A stretch of DNA of 8,684 nt from Acidobacteriota bacterium (GTDB lineage: Bacteria; Acidobacteriota; Vicinamibacteria; Marinacidobacterales; SMYC01). A program made the position numbers and the translations under genes. The notes under the pieces were generated by a model that worked only from the letters and a program-made list of their open reading frames with translations, did not search any database and was not told where the DNA came from. Shown here one piece after another: positions 5,699-8,684 of the stretch (positions within the stretch are counted from its first letter, which is position 1; the number at the start of each line of letters is the position of its first letter). The stretch spans positions 1-8,684 of the forward strand of contig JAJCXL010000476.1 in the NCBI GenBank assembly GCA_029263435.1, given 5' to 3'.

Positions 5699-8143
5699 TT
5701 ACTCGTAGCGGAGCGCGCTCACCGGCTCTATCCGGATCGCCCGATAGGCGGGGATGAGACACGCCAGAAGAGCGACCGCGATGAGAACGGCAGGCACCGT
5801 CAGGAAGGTCGCCGGATCGGTCGTGCTGACACCGAAGAGAAACGAGGCGAGAAAGCGGCTCACCGCAACGGCACCGACCATCCCTAATGCCAGCCCAATC
5901 GCGGTGAGGAGCATGCCTTGTGCGAGGACCATCCTCACGACACGGGACGTGCCCGCTCCGAGCGCGATTCGGATTCCAATCTCATTGGTCCGCTCGGCGA
6001 CCGAATAGGACATCACTCCGTAGGTGCCTATTGCCGCGAGAGCCAACGCCAAGATCGCGAACACGACGAGGAGCATGGTGATCATGCGAGGCCGCGACAG
6101 CGAACCGGCGAGCACTTCCTCCATCGCACGAAGCCCTGCGACCGGAAGAGACGCATCGCGCGACCAAACGACATTCCGCGCTTCGCGCGCCACGGCTTCG
6201 GGCGGCAAGTCCGACCGCACAACGATGTTCATGCTTCGCGGCGCGAACCCCGCGGCAGCGAACACCGGATAGTAAAAGTAGCATTCCGTTCCCGTCTCTT
6301 CATTCAGCCCCGCCTGTTTCACATCCTTGGCGATACCGACGATGGTGAACCATGGAGTCTCGTCGCCGCCACCCGGGCGCACCCGACGGCCCAACGGGTT
6401 CTGATCGGGCCAGAAAACGTCGGCCATCGTCTGGTTGATCACCACGGAGGGCGAGGCTTCGTCCGAGAGTTGAAAGCCGCGTCCCGCGACGACAGGAATC
6501 TCCATCGTCGCGAAATAGTCGCTGGTCACTATCTGCCAGTAGTCGACGTTTTGCGGCGGCCCTTCGGGGGTCGGCTCGATTCCCTCGAAGCTCATGTCAT
6601 TCGCATTCAATCGACGCGCGGGTGGAAGACCGGTCATCGCCGACGCGTTCGTCACTCCGGGGATCGCGCGCAAGTCGCTCGAGATATCTCGAAAGAAACC
6701 CGTGAGCTCCGAGGACTCCGGGTAGTTCGTCTCGGGCAAATAGATCTGAAACGTCGAGAGGCCGGTGACACGAAAGCCAGGATCGACCTCCTGCATGTTC
6801 CAAAAACTCTTCAATAGGAGGCCGCAGACGATCACCGCCATGGCCGCTGCCGCGATCTCGGAGACGACGAGCGCACGACGGAGAAGCTGGCGGCCTGACG
6901 CGGCGGTCGAGCGCTGACCACCGTCTTTGAGATTCAGCCCGACGCTCTTGGCGGTGAGGTGCGCGAGCGGAGCGAGCCCAAACAAGAGGCCGGTGAGGAT
7001 CGACACCCCGAAAGAGAACAACAAGACGGATCCGTCGAGGCCGATCTCGGAGGCCCTCGGAATACTCTCGGGACTCACCGCGACCAGAACTTTGGTACCC
7101 GCGAGCGCGATGAGGAGTCCAAGCGCGCCTCCGGCTACCGCGAGAAAAACACTTTCGACGAGGAACTGCCGAAGGAGGACGAGTTTCCCCGCACCCATCG
7201 CCGTTCGCACCGCGATCTCCTTCTGGCGAGACTCGGCTTTGGCGAGCAGCAAGTTCGCCACGTTCGCGCAGGCAACCAACAAGACGAGCCCGACCACCGC
7301 CAGAAGCATGAGGAGCGCCGGACGGGTCTCACCCACGACCTCGTCGTGGAGCGCTACGAGGATCATCGGATGATTATCCGGACTCGGTGCGTGACTTCCG
7401 CCCGCATCTTCGCGCCACCGGGCGAGCAAACCACTGAGCTCGCCTCGGGCCTGCTCGATCCCGACACCCTTCGTGAGACGCCCCACCATGTAGTAGTTGT
7501 GACCACCCCGGCCGGGATAGTTGTTCGGGTCGAGCGCGAGAGGAAGCCATAGCTCTACCCTTTGATCGTCGATGTCGAAGCGCGGCGGCATGATCCCGAT
7601 GACGGTGTGAGGCTGGGCATCGACGTCGACGCGCGTTCCGACGAGAGCGGTGTCACCTCCGAAGGCCCGCTGCCACAGCTCATGAGACAAGACCACGACG
7701 TCGTCGCGACCGGGGGCATCTTCTTCGACGCTGAACACCCTTCCGTGCAACGCGCCCACGCCGAGCACTTCGAACAGCTCGGCGGTCGCTTGGCCACTCG
7801 AGACGCGCATCGGCTGGTCGCCGCCGGCCAAGCTACTGAGTCCTACGTTGTAGATCGCGACGTCCGTGAACGATTGGTTCCACTCGCGAAACTCTCGATA
7901 TTCCGGCGCCGAGACCCAGAATTTGTCGAACCCCATCGTAGGGAACTGGCTATGAATCATGACCAGATCCGAGGGCGCCCGATATTCCAGCGGTTTGAGG
8001 ATCACGCTATTGACGACACTGAATATCGCGCTGTTGGCGCCAATCCCCAGCGCCAGCGTCAGGAGTGCGACGGCGGCGTAGCCGGGATTCTTCGCCAGGC
8101 CTCTCAGGGCGTAGCGCAAGTCAGTGAGCAAGCTTCTCAACAC
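5699..8143 (-). CDS. ADOP-type MacB/FtsX permease (duplicated orphan ABC permease)
   Basis: An 814-residue inner-membrane permease of the MacB/FtsX superfamily, in the 'Acidobacterial duplicated orphan permease' arrangement. A short N-terminal segment (DLRYALRGLAKNPGYA, 8-23) leads into helix 1 (about 24-48) and a periplasmic MacB-like domain (about 50-270). A three-helix FtsX unit follows (277-393) with RQKEIAVRTAMGAG at 306-319. A linker and helix (425-445), a second periplasmic domain (450-685) and a second FtsX unit (688-802) complete the repeat, with RTNEIGIRIALGAG at 718-731 and the ending RAIRIEPVSALRYE. The two R-x-x-EI-x-x-R-x-A-x-GAG motifs mark the duplication. MacB-type systems do mechanotransmission or efflux with an ATPase partner; no ATPase is encoded here, hence 'orphan', and the substrate is unknown. 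The start is GTG 8143, backed by a Shine-Dalgarno. It lies 90 nt downstream of a phosphatase gene on the same strand. Confidence 0.95.
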   Translation of the reverse strand: MLRSLLTDLRYALRGLAKNPGYAAVALLTLALGIGANSAIFSVVNSVILKPLEYRAPSDLVMIHSQFPTMGFDKFWVSAPEYREFREWNQSFTDVAIYNVGLSSLAGGDQPMRVSSGQATAELFEVLGVGALHGRVFSVEEDAPGRDDVVVLSHELWQRAFGGDTALVGTRVDVDAQPHTVIGIMPPRFDIDDQRVELWLPLALDPNNYPGRGGHNYYMVGRLTKGVGIEQARGELSGLLARWREDAGGSHAPSPDNHPMILVALHDEVVGETRPALLMLLAVVGLVLLVACANVANLLLAKAESRQKEIAVRTAMGAGKLVLLRQFLVESVFLAVAGGALGLLIALAGTKVLVAVSPESIPRASEIGLDGSVLLFSFGVSILTGLLFGLAPLAHLTAKSVGLNLKDGGQRSTAASGRQLLRRALVVSEIAAAAMAVIVCGLLLKSFWNMQEVDPGFRVTGLSTFQIYLPETNYPESSELTGFFRDISSDLRAIPGVTNASAMTGLPPARRLNANDMSFEGIEPTPEGPPQNVDYWQIVTSDYFATMEIPVVAGRGFQLSDEASPSVVINQTMADVFWPDQNPLGRRVRPGGGDETPWFTIVGIAKDVKQAGLNEETGTECYFYYPVFAAAGFAPRSMNIVVRSDLPPEAVAREARNVVWSRDASLPVAGLRAMEEVLAGSLSRPRMITMLLVVFAILALALAAIGTYGVMSYSVAERTNEIGIRIALGAGTSRVVRMVLAQGMLLTAIGLALGMVGAVAVSRFLASFLFGVSTTDPATFLTVPAVLIAVALLACLIPAYRAIRIEPVSALRYE

Positions 8144-8148
8144 GGTAG

Positions 8149-8155
8149 CCCTCCC
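8149..8155 (-). promoter_or_regulatory. Shine-Dalgarno supporting the GTG start of the permease
   Basis: On the minus strand GGGAGGG ends 5 nt before GTG 8143. The nearest upstream ATG (in CGAGATGGG) is out of frame, so the GTG is the credible start. Confidence 0.75.
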
Positions 8156-8182
8156 GGCAGACGTCCCATCTCGGACTTAGAC

Positions 8183-8221
8183 GGAAATAGGGGTCAGAAG
8201 GTTGCCGCTATCTTCGTTTCC
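8183..8221. repeat. Imperfect palindrome with AGGGGTCAGA core, REP-like
   Basis: GGAAA (8183-8187) pairs with TTTCC (8217-8221), and ATAG (8187-8190) can pair with CTAT (8208-8211), enclosing GGGGTCAGAAGGTTGCCG. The stem is imperfect. The 10-mer AGGGGTCAGA (8189-8198) is identical to the core of the palindrome at 3345-3369 read on the minus strand. It fills much of the 90-nt gap between the phosphatase stop and the permease start, where it could affect readthrough. I cannot show from one window that it is dispersed in the genome. Confidence 0.4.
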
Positions 8222-8233
8222 CCTCGCTCCCGC

Positions 8234-8684
8234 TCAGCTCACCCGGGCCGCCACGATGGTCATGTCGTCGGTCTGGCACGGATAGCTCGCGGACAGCCGC
8301 TCGACGAGCACCTGAGGCAGCTCCGCGACCGGCGTCTTGTCGGACGCTCGCCACGCTGCCAGGAGCGCTTCTTCGCCCGCTTCCGCGCCCGACGTCGTTT
8401 CGGCCTCCAAGACTCCATCGGAGTAGACGACGATCGTGTCACCGTCGTGGAGCTGGTGCTCGCTCACGGTCACCTCGAGCTGGTCGAACATACCGAACGC
8501 GCCCGTATTCGCTTCTAGCCGGCGTATCGCGCCGTGACGATCGATGACGAGTGCCGAGGGGTGAGCACAGCTGACGTAGCGAAGAGCTCGCGAGTCCTCG
8601 TCGTACACCGCGAAGAAGAGAGTCGCGTAGCGCTGAAGCTCGGTCGACTCGTAGAAATGCCGATTGGACACTTCCACGAAGGAG
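8234..8684 (-). CDS. SpoIIE/RsbU-type PP2C serine phosphatase, N-terminus cut by window
   Basis: The C-terminal ~150 residues of a PP2C-like (SpoIIE family) phosphatase. Such enzymes dephosphorylate anti-anti-sigma factors (STAS proteins) in partner-switching pathways; RsbU is the model. Seen in order: NRHFYESTELQRYATLFFAVYD (family segment N-x-x-L..R-x-x-T-x-F-x-A-x-x-D), YVSCAHPSALV at the usual YxNAGHxP position (the Gly is Ala here), GMFDQLEVTV, LHDGDTIVVYSDGVLEAE with the metal-binding Asp of the SDG, and the terminal QTDDMTIVAARV with the second metal-binding Asp. The frame is open to the right edge, and the GTG at 8677 is internal, as Phe and Ser codons precede it. The N-terminal sensor domain, if any (PAS, GAF, receiver, FHA or HAMP are common), is not visible. 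The stop is TGA at 8236-8234. Confidence 0.9.
   Translation of the reverse strand, partial: SFVEVSNRHFYESTELQRYATLFFAVYDEDSRALRYVSCAHPSALVIDRHGAIRRLEANTGAFGMFDQLEVTVSEHQLHDGDTIVVYSDGVLEAETTSGAEAGEEALLAAWRASDKTPVAELPQVLVERLSASYPCQTDDMTIVAARVS

Noticed and set aside
5918..6817. Open frame of 299 codons on the plus strand, antisense to the permease
   Set aside because: It is rich in Arg and His with no hydrophobic core or motif, opposite the conserved C-terminal half of the ADOP permease.
7562..8518. Open frame of 318 codons on the plus strand across the permease 5' end and the phosphatase
   Set aside because: It is antisense to two genes with strong family motifs and spans their intergenic gap; its composition is that of a shadow frame.

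Overview
The window looks like a piece of chromosome from a GC-rich (roughly 60%) environmental bacterium, most likely an Acidobacteriota member or a related soil or marine phylum such as Gemmatimonadota. The main evidence is the large 'duplicated orphan' MacB/FtsX permease (ADOP type) on the minus strand, a family strongly expanded in Acidobacteriota. The phylum call is inference; there is no rRNA or marker phylogeny here.

Layout. On the plus strand, from the left edge: the 3' part of an M20-family N-carbamoyl amino acid hydrolase / allantoate amidohydrolase (1-965); a class I SAM methyltransferase (986-1714, possibly from a TTG at 962 that overlaps the previous stop); peptide chain release factor 3, prfC (1724-3307); a perfect palindrome that can act as a bidirectional terminator (3345-3369); a polytopic membrane protein with a C-terminal helix-hairpin-helix / DUF4332-like domain (3405-4739); and a secreted three-BON-domain protein (4902-5633) with a sigma-54-like promoter candidate in front of it. 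A strong hairpin (5655-5684) sits between converging transcription units. On the minus strand are the ADOP permease (8143-5699) and, upstream of it, the C-terminal part of a SpoIIE/PP2C-type serine phosphatase that runs off the right edge (8684-8234).

How the genes relate. The first three genes are tightly packed (20 and 9 nt gaps) and may share a transcript, but they serve unrelated functions (amide hydrolysis, methyl transfer, translation termination). The membrane/HhH gene and the BON gene each appear to have their own transcription signals. The phosphatase and permease are codirectional with a 90-nt gap that contains a REP-like palindromic element.

Most notable: the 3405-4739 protein is an internal tandem duplication of a roughly 4-helix membrane module (shared signatures D-x4-RR, E-x2-N-x(3-4)-Q-x-W-x-Y and F-x7-F-x2-Y in both halves), fused to a predicted HhH domain; I do not recognise a characterised family. 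Two intergenic elements share the exact 10-mer AGGGGTCAGA and may belong to one dispersed repeat family. No CRISPR array, tRNA, rRNA, complete mobile element or defence system is visible. No gap between genes exceeds 300 bases.
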